From: an uncultured Bacteroides sp.
GTDB taxonomy: Bacteria > Bacteroidota > Bacteroidia > Bacteroidales > Bacteroidaceae
Direction of reading: 5' to 3'
Length of the DNA: 64,000 bases
Assembly (NCBI GenBank): GCA_944320295.1
Contig: CALUGY010000078.1
Location: forward strand, 24,557 to 88,556
Made by a program: the position numbers and the translations under genes. Positions within the stretch are counted from its first letter, which is position 1, and each line of letters starts with the position of its first letter. The notes beneath the pieces were generated by a model. The model worked only from the letters and a program-made list of their open reading frames with translations, was not told the DNA's origin and did no database searches. Of this stretch, positions 19,084 to 27,293 are shown one piece after another.

Positions 19084-19602
19084 TTATATATTATGTGTAT
19101 TCAGTACAGTAAAGTCCAAGCATGCAAGCATGGCTTCCAAGTACTGCTCATCGGTCTTGTCGAAAGCGTCCGGCTGTTCGCTGTCAATGTCGAGCACGCC
19201 CCATGGGTTTACAGAAACGTCTTCTCCGTGTGGCTTGCAGTAGACGGGAATGACTATTTCAGACCGCGCCCGTGAGCTGCATGCTATGTGTCCAGGGAAG
19301 GCATCCACATCGGGTACGATGAGTGTGCGCTGTTCCGCATAGGCCGTTCCGCACACGCCACGCCCGTAGGGCAACCGGGTACAGGCCACCGGCCCTTGAA
19401 AGGGATAGAGACGCAACTCTCCGTCAACGGCGCGATAGAAGCCCACCCAGAGGAAATCGAATGTCTCCTTCAACGCTGCCGCAAGATTGCCCAAGGCGGC
19501 TATCATAGAGTCTTCGCCCTCAAGCAACGCGCGCACTTGTGGCAATAGCGTGCGGTATTTTTCTTCTTTCGTGCCTTGAGACACGTACAAGTCTTCGGCC
19601 AT
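19084..19602 (-). CDS. msrC: Free methionine-(R)-sulfoxide reductase (GAF domain)
   Basis: 172-residue single-GAF-domain enzyme. The three conserved cysteines of the fRMsr family are present: C74 (GPVACTRLPYG), C84 (GRGVCGTA) and C108 (GHIACSSRARSEIVIPV), with WGVLDIDSE near the C terminus. It reduces free methionine-R-sulfoxide in the cytoplasm using thioredoxin (family knowledge). Probable -7 upstream at 19629-19637. Confidence 0.9.
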   Translation of the reverse strand: MAEDLYVSQGTKEEKYRTLLPQVRALLEGEDSMIAALGNLAAALKETFDFLWVGFYRAVDGELRLYPFQGPVACTRLPYGRGVCGTAYAEQRTLIVPDVDAFPGHIACSSRARSEIVIPVYCKPHGEDVSVNPWGVLDIDSEQPDAFDKTDEQYLEAMLACLDFTVLNTHNI

Positions 19603-19628
19603 AATAGCTTATACCAGTTTTACAGGGG

Positions 19629-19637
19629 CCAAATATA
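19629..19637 (-). promoter_or_regulatory. Possible -7 element for msrC
   Basis: Reverse strand TATATTTGG, one mismatch to TAnnTTTGc, 27 bases before the start codon. Confidence 0.45.
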
Positions 19638-19673
19638 CGGAGAACATTCTGAAAAGCCAATACTTTCCGCCTG

Positions 19674-20570
19674 TCAACTGCCCAAGTAGAGGAAGAACAT
19701 ACCCAGCAGTACCAGCGCAAGGTCGATGGCCTTTTCCTTCAGGTTTTTCTCGTGGAATACCCAGGCACCGAACAGGAACGACACCACCACGCTGCCACGC
19801 CGCACCATGGAGACGATGGATACCATGGAGTCCTCATAGCTCAGCGCGTAGAAGTATACGAAATCGGCGGCGCAAAGGAACAGGGAGATACCGATGATGC
19901 ACCAGTCCCACCGGAACGGCGTGCTCTCTTTCCGTTTGGGATACCACAGCAACAGCAGCACGGGGCACATGATGAAGAGCTGGTACACGTTGTACCACGA
20001 CTGCACGAGCATAGGCTCGAGCTGCTTCATCAGATACTTGTCATACAGCCCGCTTGCCGCGCCCGTCACAGCAGCCAATACCACGAACAGCACCCACTTG
20101 TTATGTTTGAAGTCGATACCCTCCTTCTTACCGGAGCGGCTCAACAGGAAGAATGACAGGATGGCCAGCACCACGCCTATCCATTGATAGAGGTTGAGGC
20201 GTTCGCCGAACAGCAGGAGTGCGCCCACCAGCACCATGACCGGCCTCGTGGCATTGATGGGGCCGACGATAGTGAGCGGCAAGTGTTTCATGCCGAAGTA
20301 GCCCAGCACCCACGAACTCAACACGATGAACGACTTGACGAGGATGAGCCGGTGTGCCTCCCAACCGGCGTGGGGCATGTGGAACATGGTGCCCTCCAGC
20401 ATGTGCGGTGCGAACTGCCCCAGTAGGATGAAGGGCAGGAACACCAGACTGCAAAACAGCGTGTTGAGAAACAGCACGGGCAACACGGCATTGCCGCGCA
20501 GCGATTTCTTCTTGAATACGTCGTAAAAACCCAGCAGGGCTGCCGACAGAAAAGCTAAGAGTAACCACAT
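19674..20570 (-). CDS. DMT/EamA family transporter
   Basis: 298 residues with ten predicted membrane helices in two EamA repeats: residues about 1-140 (HLPLTIVGPINATRPVMVLVGALLLFGERLNLYQWIGVVLAILSF) and about 150-298 (EDSMVSIVSMVRRGSVVVSFLFGAWVFHEKNLKEKAIDLALVLLG). Substrate unknown; the family exports metabolites or takes up nucleotide sugars and amino acids. It lies 70 bp downstream of truA on the same strand. Confidence 0.88.
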   Translation of the reverse strand: MWLLLAFLSAALLGFYDVFKKKSLRGNAVLPVLFLNTLFCSLVFLPFILLGQFAPHMLEGTMFHMPHAGWEAHRLILVKSFIVLSSWVLGYFGMKHLPLTIVGPINATRPVMVLVGALLLFGERLNLYQWIGVVLAILSFFLLSRSGKKEGIDFKHNKWVLFVVLAAVTGAASGLYDKYLMKQLEPMLVQSWYNVYQLFIMCPVLLLLWYPKRKESTPFRWDWCIIGISLFLCAADFVYFYALSYEDSMVSIVSMVRRGSVVVSFLFGAWVFHEKNLKEKAIDLALVLLGMFFLYLGS

Positions 20571-20640
20571 GGTTGTATCTGTTATTCGGGTTGTGATGGT
20601 TATATGCCGGAAATGCGCCGATGCCCTTTCTCCTTGCCGT

Positions 20641-21396
20641 TTACGGCTGCATGAAGATGTCCTCCGGATAGGTGACGTCCGCCAGGAAAAGCGCGTGGCC
20701 CGGAGCCGACGTGCCTGCCTTGCAACGGTCTTTCTGCTCTATGATGCGGCGGAAACCTTCAACCGACAGCTTGCCACGGCCTACCTCGAACAGCGTGCCC
20801 ACGATGGCGCGCACCATGTTGCGCAAGAAGCGGTCGGCCCGGATGGTGAACACCCACGTGTCTTTGTCCTCCTGCGTCCATTCGGCGTGCGTCACGCGGC
20901 AGTTGTTGGTCTTTACGTCGGTGTGCAGCTTGCTGAAGCTGGTGAAGTCCGTGTAGTCGTACAGCGTGCGTGCGGCCTCGTTCATCTTCGCGAAGTCGGG
21001 GGCGTGGAACAGACGGCAACGGTACTGGCGCAGGAAAGGTTGCTTGGCCGTGGTAATGTAGTAATGGTACATGCGCGAAGTAGCGTCGAACCGGGCATGT
21101 GCGTCGGGCCGTACGGCACGCAGGCGGTGCACCGCGATGTCCGGCGGCAACAGGCGGTTCAGCTTGTCCTGCATCAGCACCTCGTCCAGCGGCATGTCGC
21201 TGTCGAAGTGGGCCACCATGAGCGAGGCGTGTACCCCGGCATCGGTGCGTCCGGCTCCCGTGACTTCCACGTCGCGGCGCAGCAGGGTTGCGAGTGCCTT
21301 CATCAGGCTCTCCTGCACGCTCGTTCCGTTCGGTTGGATTTGCCAGCCATGGTATGCCGTGCCGTCGTATGACAGGTACATGAAATATCGTTGCAC
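20641..21396 (-). CDS. truA: tRNA pseudouridine(38-40) synthase TruA
   Basis: Isomerises uridines 38-40 in the anticodon stem of tRNAs. Catalytic aspartate in [11 protein letters not shown], plus [27 protein letters not shown] and [18 protein letters not shown] place the start at a GTG (21396), giving [12 protein letters not shown] (251 residues), because related proteins begin MQRYF; the first ATG, at 21381, would remove RYF of the first beta strand. An in-frame start further upstream at 21579 would overlap the promoter region and the divergent lipoprotein gene. Confidence 0.93.
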   Translation of the reverse strand: MQRYFMYLSYDGTAYHGWQIQPNGTSVQESLMKALATLLRRDVEVTGAGRTDAGVHASLMVAHFDSDMPLDEVLMQDKLNRLLPPDIAVHRLRAVRPDAHARFDATSRMYHYYITTAKQPFLRQYRCRLFHAPDFAKMNEAARTLYDYTDFTSFSKLHTDVKTNNCRVTHAEWTQEDKDTWVFTIRADRFLRNMVRAIVGTLFEVGRGKLSVEGFRRIIEQKDRCKAGTSAPGHALFLADVTYPEDIFMQP

Positions 21397-21472
21397 GTTA
21401 TGGTTGTCTTTCGGGGTTGCGCATATCTGTTTTCTGGAGAGACGGACGCTTTTACAGCGGCCTTTTCCGGCT

Positions 21473-21481
21473 GCAAAGATA
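21473..21481 (-). promoter_or_regulatory. -7 element for truA
   Basis: Reverse strand TATCTTTGC, full consensus, 76 bases upstream of the GTG start. Confidence 0.6.
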
Positions 21482-21545
21482 GCGTAAAGGCGGGTCGGAA
21501 GCAAGAAAAAAGCGGTAATCCCTTTTCCTCCTTGGCCTAATCGGC

Positions 21546-21554
21546 GTATCTTTG
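21546..21554 (+). promoter_or_regulatory. -7 element for the DUF5715-like lipoprotein gene
   Basis: Forward TATCTTTGC, full consensus, 23 bases before the ATG at 21578; divergent from the truA promoter about 65 bp away. Confidence 0.6.
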
Positions 21555-21577
21555 CCCTCCGAAAAAACAATTTGTAC

Positions 21578-22255
21578 ATGCGTTACCCGAAATTGGCCAT
21601 GTTGGCCCTGCCGGCAATGTTCCTTGCCGTGTCCCTTACTGCGGGCTGCAAGGGGAAAGATACTTCGATGAAGATGAACACTCCCCGGAACATTCGTGGA
21701 GTCAGTAACTTTGGCCGCACGTTTTGCGACCTGAACAGCCGCCAGTTGGAAGCGGCAAAAACACTTGGCATAGAGCCTTTGGCCTCGCGCGAGGAGGCCG
21801 GATTGTTGTCAGGCAGCTTGAGGCGCATAGGCGACAATGAGCGTTATGCCGTGGATTCGCTTACCCATTCCATCCCTTACCTTGTGCCGCAGGCGGCCGA
21901 TTTGCTCGACCTCATTGGGCAGAACTTCCTCGATTCGCTGGCATCGAAAGGGCTTAACCCCAACAAGATAATCGTTACCTCCGTGCTGCGTACCGGCGAT
22001 GATGTGAAGCGCCTTCGCCGGGGCAATACCAATGCGAGCAAGAACTCCACACATGCCTACGGTACGACGTTCGACATCAGCTGGAAACGCTTCGCCAAAG
22101 TGGAAGACCCCGACGGGCGGCCCATGCAGGACGTGCGCGCCGATACCTTGAAGCTGGTGCTGGCCGAAGTGTTGCGCGACTTGCGCAAGGCTGAAGAATG
22201 CTATGTGAAATATGAGATAAAACAGGCTTGCTTCCACGTGACGGCAAGGCCGTAG
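21578..22255 (+). CDS. DUF5715-like lipoprotein, possible peptidoglycan DD-/DL-peptidase
   Basis: 225 residues. Lipoprotein signal peptide with lipobox LTAGC, so the mature protein is membrane anchored. The mature domain has a conserved-looking block [16 protein letters not shown] (histidine followed by Gly-Thr-Thr-Phe-Asp) resembling the zinc site of VanY/hedgehog-type peptidases (SxHxxGxxxD); this suggests a D,D-carboxypeptidase fold, but I cannot confirm all ligands. The start at 21578 is the ATG opening the signal peptide (MRYPKLAML); a TTG six bases upstream is less likely. Repeat array A3 begins 10 bases after the stop. Confidence 0.75.
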   Translation: MRYPKLAMLALPAMFLAVSLTAGCKGKDTSMKMNTPRNIRGVSNFGRTFCDLNSRQLEAAKTLGIEPLASREEAGLLSGSLRRIGDNERYAVDSLTHSIPYLVPQAADLLDLIGQNFLDSLASKGLNPNKIIVTSVLRTGDDVKRLRRGNTNASKNSTHAYGTTFDISWKRFAKVEDPDGRPMQDVRADTLKLVLAEVLRDLRKAEECYVKYEIKQACFHVTARP

Positions 22256-22265
22256 AAAGGCCGTT

Positions 22266-22353
22266 TGCCCGCAACATGTTGCGGGCAAACTTCCAACACG
22301 TTGCGAGCGCGCTCCGAACGTGTTGCGAGCGCGCTCGCAACATGTCGCGCGTA
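22266..22353. repeat. 22-bp dyad array A3 (four units)
   Basis: Units start at 22266, 22288, 22310 and 22332; cores AACATGTT, AACACGTT, AACGTGTT, AACATGTC. The first unit is a perfect 22-bp palindrome that extends to 28 bp (22263-22290). The junction of units 3 and 4 is a perfect 20-bp palindrome (GTTGCGAGCG / CGCTCGCAAC). The conserved flank, on the reverse strand CCAGAACG... TATATAGGGGCTTT, lies at 22354-22378. The array sits between convergent genes. Confidence 0.88.
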
Positions 22354-22389
22354 AAGCCCCTATATAGTACGTTCTGGAAGGGTACAGGT

Positions 22390-23916
22390 TTATGCTTCGT
22401 GCCCGTTCCCCAGCTCTTGCCATGCGGAGGGCAGGCACTCTATGATGTCGCCTGCCGTCATGCTTCTTTCGCCATATTTCCGGGCGGCCATGTCGCCCGC
22501 CAGTCCGTGCACGTAAGTCCCCAACAGGGCGGCTTCTGCGGCTTCGTGTCCTTGTGCCAACAGCGCCGATACGATGCCCGTCAGCACGTCGCCGCTGCCT
22601 GCCGTGGCCATGCCGGGATTGCCGGTTGGGTTGAAACGGCAATTCCCATCTGGCGAGATCACGGCTGTGTAAGCTCCTTTTAATATGATATGTACGTTGG
22701 CATTGGCCGCCAGTTCGCGTGCGCGTTGCAACCGTTCGTACGAGTTGAGGCATTTTCCTGTAAGCCGTTCCAGCTCCGCAGGGTGCGGGGTCAGGATGCT
22801 TCCCTTTGGCAGGCGCGACAGGTAGCTACGGTTCTCGCCCAGTATGTTCAGCGCGTCGGCGTCCACCACCATCGGCGTTTGGCAGCCGTCCAGCTGGTCG
22901 AGCAGGGCCGATACGGTTTCCGGTGAACGTCCCAGCCCCGGGCCGATACCCACGGCGGCGTAGTCGTCCGTATCCACAGGGGCGGCAAAGCAGGTGTCGC
23001 TAAGGTCGGTCTCCGTCATGGCTTCGGGCACGGCGGCCTGCACGATGGCATTGTTCAGGAAAGGCACATGTACCGTCAGTTTGCCCACGCCTGAGCGCAG
23101 ACAAGCTTTGGCGGCAAGAATCGAGGCTCCGGCCATGCCCTGCGACCCGGCTATCAGCAACGCGTGCCCGAAGTCGCCCTTGTGGGCGAAGCGTTTGCGG
23201 GGTTTCAAGAGCGGCGTCACGTCGGTGCGCTCCGTCAGACAGTATTCGGTGGGGAGGGTTTCCAAAGTGTCGCGGTCCAGGCCGATGTCCAGCAGTTGCC
23301 ACTCTCCGACGAACTTGGAGTTTTCGGCGAACAGGAAAGAGAGTTTCAGCAGTTGCAGGCTCAGCGTGAGGTCGGCCCGTACAATGGCCGACGGGATATT
23401 GTAGGAATTGTCCTCGCCCATCAGTCCGGACGGGATGTCGATGGATATCACCTTGGCCGGCGAGGCGTTGATGCAGTTCACCACGCCTGCAAAGCCCCCG
23501 GCCAGAGGCTTGTTCAACCCGCTACCGAACAAGCCGTCGATGATGACGTCTTCTGCCCGGAGTTTCGGGAAGGTGAATTGCGAGGTTATCTCGTGCAGCA
23601 CGGCTCCCGGCGTTTGCGCCAGCCGCTCTTTGTTGGCGGCACAGTCGGGCGACAGGTTGCCTTTGATGTTGAACAGGTACGTTTCTGTGCGGTATCCGTC
23701 TTCGGCCAGCAGGCGTGCCACGGCCAGGGCGTCGCCCCCGTTGTTTCCCGGTCCTGCGAAAAGGGTGAATGCGGTAGACGTGTTCCAGCGGGTGCTGATG
23801 GCCTCCGCCAATGCACGGGCGGCACGTTCCATTAGGTCGATAGATGCGATGGGTTCATTCTCAATGGTGCCGGCATCGAGCAACTTGATGCTGGCGGTCG
23901 GAAGTATTTTCATCAT
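22390..23916 (-). CDS. Bifunctional NAD(P)HX epimerase / ADP-dependent dehydratase
   Basis: 508-residue metabolite-repair enzyme. The N-terminal domain (about 1-210) is the YjeF_N epimerase (FAGPGNNGGDALAVARLLAEDGY); the C-terminal domain (about 225-500) is the ribokinase-like ADP-dependent dehydratase (GHALLIAGSQGMAGASILAAKACLRSGVGKLTV, then GNPGMATAGSGDVLTGIVSALLAQG). Together they restore hydrated NADH and NADPH. Starts MMKILPTASIKLLDAGTIE; the second ATG, one codon on, is equally possible. Confidence 0.95.
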   Translation of the reverse strand: MMKILPTASIKLLDAGTIENEPIASIDLMERAARALAEAISTRWNTSTAFTLFAGPGNNGGDALAVARLLAEDGYRTETYLFNIKGNLSPDCAANKERLAQTPGAVLHEITSQFTFPKLRAEDVIIDGLFGSGLNKPLAGGFAGVVNCINASPAKVISIDIPSGLMGEDNSYNIPSAIVRADLTLSLQLLKLSFLFAENSKFVGEWQLLDIGLDRDTLETLPTEYCLTERTDVTPLLKPRKRFAHKGDFGHALLIAGSQGMAGASILAAKACLRSGVGKLTVHVPFLNNAIVQAAVPEAMTETDLSDTCFAAPVDTDDYAAVGIGPGLGRSPETVSALLDQLDGCQTPMVVDADALNILGENRSYLSRLPKGSILTPHPAELERLTGKCLNSYERLQRARELAANANVHIILKGAYTAVISPDGNCRFNPTGNPGMATAGSGDVLTGIVSALLAQGHEAAEAALLGTYVHGLAGDMAARKYGERSMTAGDIIECLPSAWQELGNGHEA

Positions 23917-23960
23917 AAGGCGTTATAGCTAATATGTTTGTTCTTGCTTTGTAAGCTGTA

Positions 23961-23969
23961 GCAAAGATA
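23961..23969 (-). promoter_or_regulatory. -7 element for the NAD(P)HX repair gene
   Basis: Reverse strand TATCTTTGC, full consensus, 44 bases upstream of the start. Confidence 0.6.
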
Positions 23970-24091
23970 CGTGTTTGCCCTAAGGTGGCCAAGGACAAGG
24001 CGTAAAAGCTGTATCTACCGTGCGAAATACCGATATGTCCGCGGTCGAAAAGAAATTACCGTGCGGCATAGGACGAATGGGGGAAAAGCAT

Positions 24092-24100
24092 TAAATTTGC
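24092..24100 (+). promoter_or_regulatory. -7 element for hpt (and adk)
   Basis: Forward TAAATTTGC, full consensus, 24 bases before the hpt start. Confidence 0.6.
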
Positions 24101-24124
24101 GCCAACTTTAATATCTGCGCCTAT

Positions 24125-24658
24125 ATGGATACCATACGAATCAAAGATAAGACCTTTGCCGTTTCCATCAAAGAGGAAGACATTTTGAAAGAAGTGGAAC
24201 GCGTGGCCGATGCCATCAACCGCGACTTGACCGGCAAGAACCCGCTTTTCCTCTGCGTGCTCAACGGTTCGTTCATGTTTGCTTCCGACTTGATGAAGCG
24301 CATTTCCATCCCTTGCGAGATTTCGTTCGTAAAGTTGGCTTCATACCAGGGCGTTTCGTCTACAGGAGTCATCAAGGAAGTCATCGGGCTGAACGAAGAC
24401 ATCAGCGGACGTACGGTCGTCATCGTGGAAGACATTGTGGACACGGGCCTGACCATGCAACGTCTGTTGGAGACGCTGGGTACGAGGAACCCTGCAGAGA
24501 TACACATCGCCACTCTGCTCGTAAAACCCGACAAGCTGCAAGTGGAACTGGACATAGAGTATGCGGCCATGCAGATTCCCAACGACTTCATCGTGGGCTA
24601 CGGCTTGGATTATGACGGTTTCGGGCGCAACTACAAGGACATTTATACGTTGGTGTAA
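24125..24658 (+). CDS. hpt: Hypoxanthine phosphoribosyltransferase
   Basis: 177-residue purine salvage enzyme converting hypoxanthine (and guanine) with PRPP to IMP/GMP. The PRPP-binding motif VVIVEDIVDTGLTM is at about 98-111, and the flexible-loop KLASYQGVSSTG and C-terminal VGYGLDYDGFGRNYKDIY are typical. Followed after 75 bp by adk on the same strand. Confidence 0.95.
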   Translation: MDTIRIKDKTFAVSIKEEDILKEVERVADAINRDLTGKNPLFLCVLNGSFMFASDLMKRISIPCEISFVKLASYQGVSSTGVIKEVIGLNEDISGRTVVIVEDIVDTGLTMQRLLETLGTRNPAEIHIATLLVKPDKLQVELDIEYAAMQIPNDFIVGYGLDYDGFGRNYKDIYTLV

Positions 24659-24733
24659 GACGCAGGTTGCAGGCAAGTCAAGTCTGCTTGCCGCTTATGG
24701 TGCACATTATTATCAAAACAAATACAGAGACAC

Positions 24734-25306
24734 ATGTTGAACATTGTAATTTTTGGTGCTCCCGGCTCAGGCAAGGGAACACAAAGCGAGAGAATCGTTG
24801 CCCAATACGGTATTAATCACATTTCTACGGGCGACGTGCTACGTGCCGAGATAAAGAACGGTACGGAGCTGGGCAAGACGGCCAAAGGCTACATAGACCA
24901 AGGACAACTTTTGCCCGATAACCTGATTATCGACATGCTTGCTGCCAAGCTTGACAGCTTCAAAGACAGTAAAGGTGTTATATTTGATGGGTTCCCCCGT
25001 ACCATAGCCCAAGCTGAAGCTTTGAAACAAATGCTGGCCGAACGCGGACAGAAGGTAAGCGTGATGCTCGACCTCGACGTGCCCGAAGATGAGCTGATGA
25101 AGCGTCTCATCTTGCGCGGACAGCAATCTGGCCGTGCCGATGACAACGAGGAGACCATCAAGAAGCGTCTGGTGGTATATCATAGCCAGACTGCGCCGCT
25201 GATAGAGTGGTACAAAAACGAGGGCCTGTACGCACATATCAACGGACTTGGTGCGCTGGAGACCATTACGGCCGACATCTGCAAGGCCATCGATGCCGTG
25301 AAGTAA
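24734..25306 (+). CDS. adk: Adenylate kinase
   Basis: 190 residues; interconverts ATP + AMP and 2 ADP. P-loop GAPGSGKGTQ (8-17), AMP-binding ISTGDVLRAEI and DGFPRTIAQAEAL, LID region LRGQQSGRADDNEETIKKRL. The short LID without a zinc-finger cysteine cluster marks the short-form enzyme. The hpt-adk pair is common in Bacteroidales. Confidence 0.97.
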   Translation: MLNIVIFGAPGSGKGTQSERIVAQYGINHISTGDVLRAEIKNGTELGKTAKGYIDQGQLLPDNLIIDMLAAKLDSFKDSKGVIFDGFPRTIAQAEALKQMLAERGQKVSVMLDLDVPEDELMKRLILRGQQSGRADDNEETIKKRLVVYHSQTAPLIEWYKNEGLYAHINGLGALETITADICKAIDAVK

Positions 25307-25334
25307 TCGCTGTATTCAGAAGGCGAATTGCTAT

Positions 25335-25375
25335 AAAGGGCGCGGTGCTACCCAAGTGGTAACGCCGCGCCCTTT
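25335..25375. terminator. Hairpin terminator between convergent adk and membrane-protein genes
   Basis: 11-bp perfect stem AAAGGGCGCGG / CCGCGCCCTTT with a 19-base loop. It may serve both strands; the T-run is weak in both directions. Confidence 0.65.
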
Positions 25376-25389
25376 CTGTATGCGGGAGG

Positions 25390-26667
25390 TTATGCGTGTA
25401 CGTATGTCGCGGTTGCATCCGTGCGCTCCGGTTCTTTCTTCCAGAGCGACACGAAGATGAATGTAAGCACCAGGAACACGGCCGCTATTGCGGTGATGGT
25501 AAGCCTGTATACCATATTGATTTTTTCCGGCTCAAGTTCCGACAGGAATTCGGATGTCACGATGGGGAGTGCCCTGCTCACTATCTCCGACAGCACGACG
25601 TATGCCGTTATCGTCACCTTTATGCCCAGGCTACAGTAGGAACCCCATACGAACAACATCATGCCCGCAAGGTAAGCGACCGTCATTGATATGTTGATGA
25701 TGGCGTTTCCCAGTAGCGTGGGGATAGAGGACGGGTCGTAGGCGATGAAGGAATAAACCACGATGCTCTCCAGTACATTCACCAGAATCAGGATGAGGCC
25801 AATCAGGGAAACCACGTGCAGGCGTGAACGCAACGAAGCAAGCAGCCAGATGAAAATGCCCAATATGATGAGTTGTACGACGCACTCATAGAAAAATCCA
25901 AGCGAACTAATATCGTATATGAAGGTAAACAGGCGGGTAATGAATACGGTGAGGAAGAACGCCACCAGCCCGTCGCCCAGCCGCTGTTTGTGCACGGGTA
26001 CTTCCGTTGCGCGGAATGCGGCTTCCTCTTCCGCTGTCATGTCCGGGGCGGCGGCTTTGATGGTTCCCCAAGCGGACAGCATGACAAAGAACACCACAAA
26101 CGCAATGAGTCCCTCGATGATATCGCCTATGACGGGAATGCCCCCCAGCACGTAGCCCACCAGCAACCAGATGGAACATGCAAACAGAGTGGACGCACCC
26201 CGGCGTGCTCCCTCAGGGAACGTGGGCGACTTTTTAAGGCCTGCGTAGCCGGATATCATCTTCGCGTAGGCCACAATCATCAGCACGAAAGCGGCGAGCC
26301 AACCTATGAGGGGGATGAAGCCGGCCAACAGGGCTATGACCATCAAGATGTAAGCCGTGCGGACGCGGCCTACCCGGTCGCAGTCGGGAGCATGTTTCTG
26401 CAACAGCGAGAAGCGCGTGAGCGAACGGAAGAACAGGTAGTAACCCACGAGCACAAGCACGTTGAAGACATCCTCCACCATGTCTCCCACGCCCGGCTTG
26501 CCGGGCAATTCTCCGTCCATAAGGCTTTGCATGATGTCTTGCAACATGGAGGGATTTACAAAGAAGTTCACCGCGCTTGCGATGCTCGCAGCTATGCCAG
26601 CCAGCGTGTAGAGCCACATGGCACCAATCAGCGTGCCTGTGGTTCTTTTCCAATACACATTTTGCAT
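25390..26667 (-). CDS. Polytopic membrane protein of unknown function
   Basis: 425 residues with about ten hydrophobic helices. No catalytic motif or recognised family signature; a short acidic cytoplasmic-type loop (DMTAEEEAAFRATEVPVHKQR) divides it roughly in half. The start at 26667 gives MQNVYWKRTTGTLIGAMWLYTLAG, where the first helix begins; the longer in-frame start at 26778 would overlap the upstream GNAT gene. Probably in one operon with the M64 peptidase and GNAT genes upstream. Confidence 0.75.
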   Translation of the reverse strand: MQNVYWKRTTGTLIGAMWLYTLAGIAASIASAVNFFVNPSMLQDIMQSLMDGELPGKPGVGDMVEDVFNVLVLVGYYLFFRSLTRFSLLQKHAPDCDRVGRVRTAYILMVIALLAGFIPLIGWLAAFVLMIVAYAKMISGYAGLKKSPTFPEGARRGASTLFACSIWLLVGYVLGGIPVIGDIIEGLIAFVVFFVMLSAWGTIKAAAPDMTAEEEAAFRATEVPVHKQRLGDGLVAFFLTVFITRLFTFIYDISSLGFFYECVVQLIILGIFIWLLASLRSRLHVVSLIGLILILVNVLESIVVYSFIAYDPSSIPTLLGNAIINISMTVAYLAGMMLFVWGSYCSLGIKVTITAYVVLSEIVSRALPIVTSEFLSELEPEKINMVYRLTITAIAAVFLVLTFIFVSLWKKEPERTDATATYVHA

Positions 26668-26719
26668 GATAGTTGTATTTAAGGTGAGTAATTGTATTGC
26701 TTGCCTTGTCATGGGCGGG

Positions 26720-27262
26720 TTAATGCCCGTCTTGTACACCGTATACTTCCCGGTGGATGAGCGACTTGACGCGTTCATAGTCCCGCACGTTATCCAAGTC
26801 GCCGTAGCTCATGAGGCGCATGGGCAGGAAACTGTCGCCCTGTTTGTAAGGCGGCTGCCGGTAATCGTTCGGCCATAAGGTGAAGCCTTGCCGCTCGTAG
26901 AAGCCGATACGACGGATGGCCATCGGTTCGTCGGGCATTTCTACTTCGAGTACAAAGGGGCGCTGCAGCGTGTCGCATAAGTGTTGCAACACGACTTTTC
27001 CCCGGCCTCCATTGCGCATTTGCGGGGCGATGGCAAAGTGCTCGCCATAGTAGAACGTGTCGAAATCCCAGTAATTGAAGAATCCCACAGGCGTATTGTC
27101 TTCGAGGATTACGTTACAGTAGAAATTGTCCTTCGTGTCGGCATATTCGCGCAGCTGTTTCAGGTCGCGGTATTCTTCGGGAGGGAAGGAGAGTTTCATC
27201 AGTTCTTCCATGAAGTTGTACAGCTCCTTGTCGGCAGTATGGATGCGTTGCAGTTTCAGCAT
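26720..27262 (-). CDS. GNAT family N-acetyltransferase
   Basis: 180 residues. The acetyl-CoA-binding segment reads HFAIAPQMRNGGRGKVVLQHLCDTL, close to the Q/RxxGxG/A motif of GNAT enzymes; IRRIGFYERQGFTLWPNDYRQPPY is the usual C-terminal part. Substrate unknown. It lies 31 bp downstream of the M64 peptidase gene and 52 bp upstream of the membrane-protein gene. Confidence 0.85.
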   Translation of the reverse strand: MLKLQRIHTADKELYNFMEELMKLSFPPEEYRDLKQLREYADTKDNFYCNVILEDNTPVGFFNYWDFDTFYYGEHFAIAPQMRNGGRGKVVLQHLCDTLQRPFVLEVEMPDEPMAIRRIGFYERQGFTLWPNDYRQPPYKQGDSFLPMRLMSYGDLDNVRDYERVKSLIHREVYGVQDGH

Positions 27263-27293
27263 ATGGTATATGGTTTTGATGTTCGTTTGTTTA

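Noticed and set aside
22266-22353. Array A3 as a simple transcription terminator between convergent genes
   Set aside because: No T-run follows the hairpins, and the same element occurs between divergent genes where no terminator is expected.
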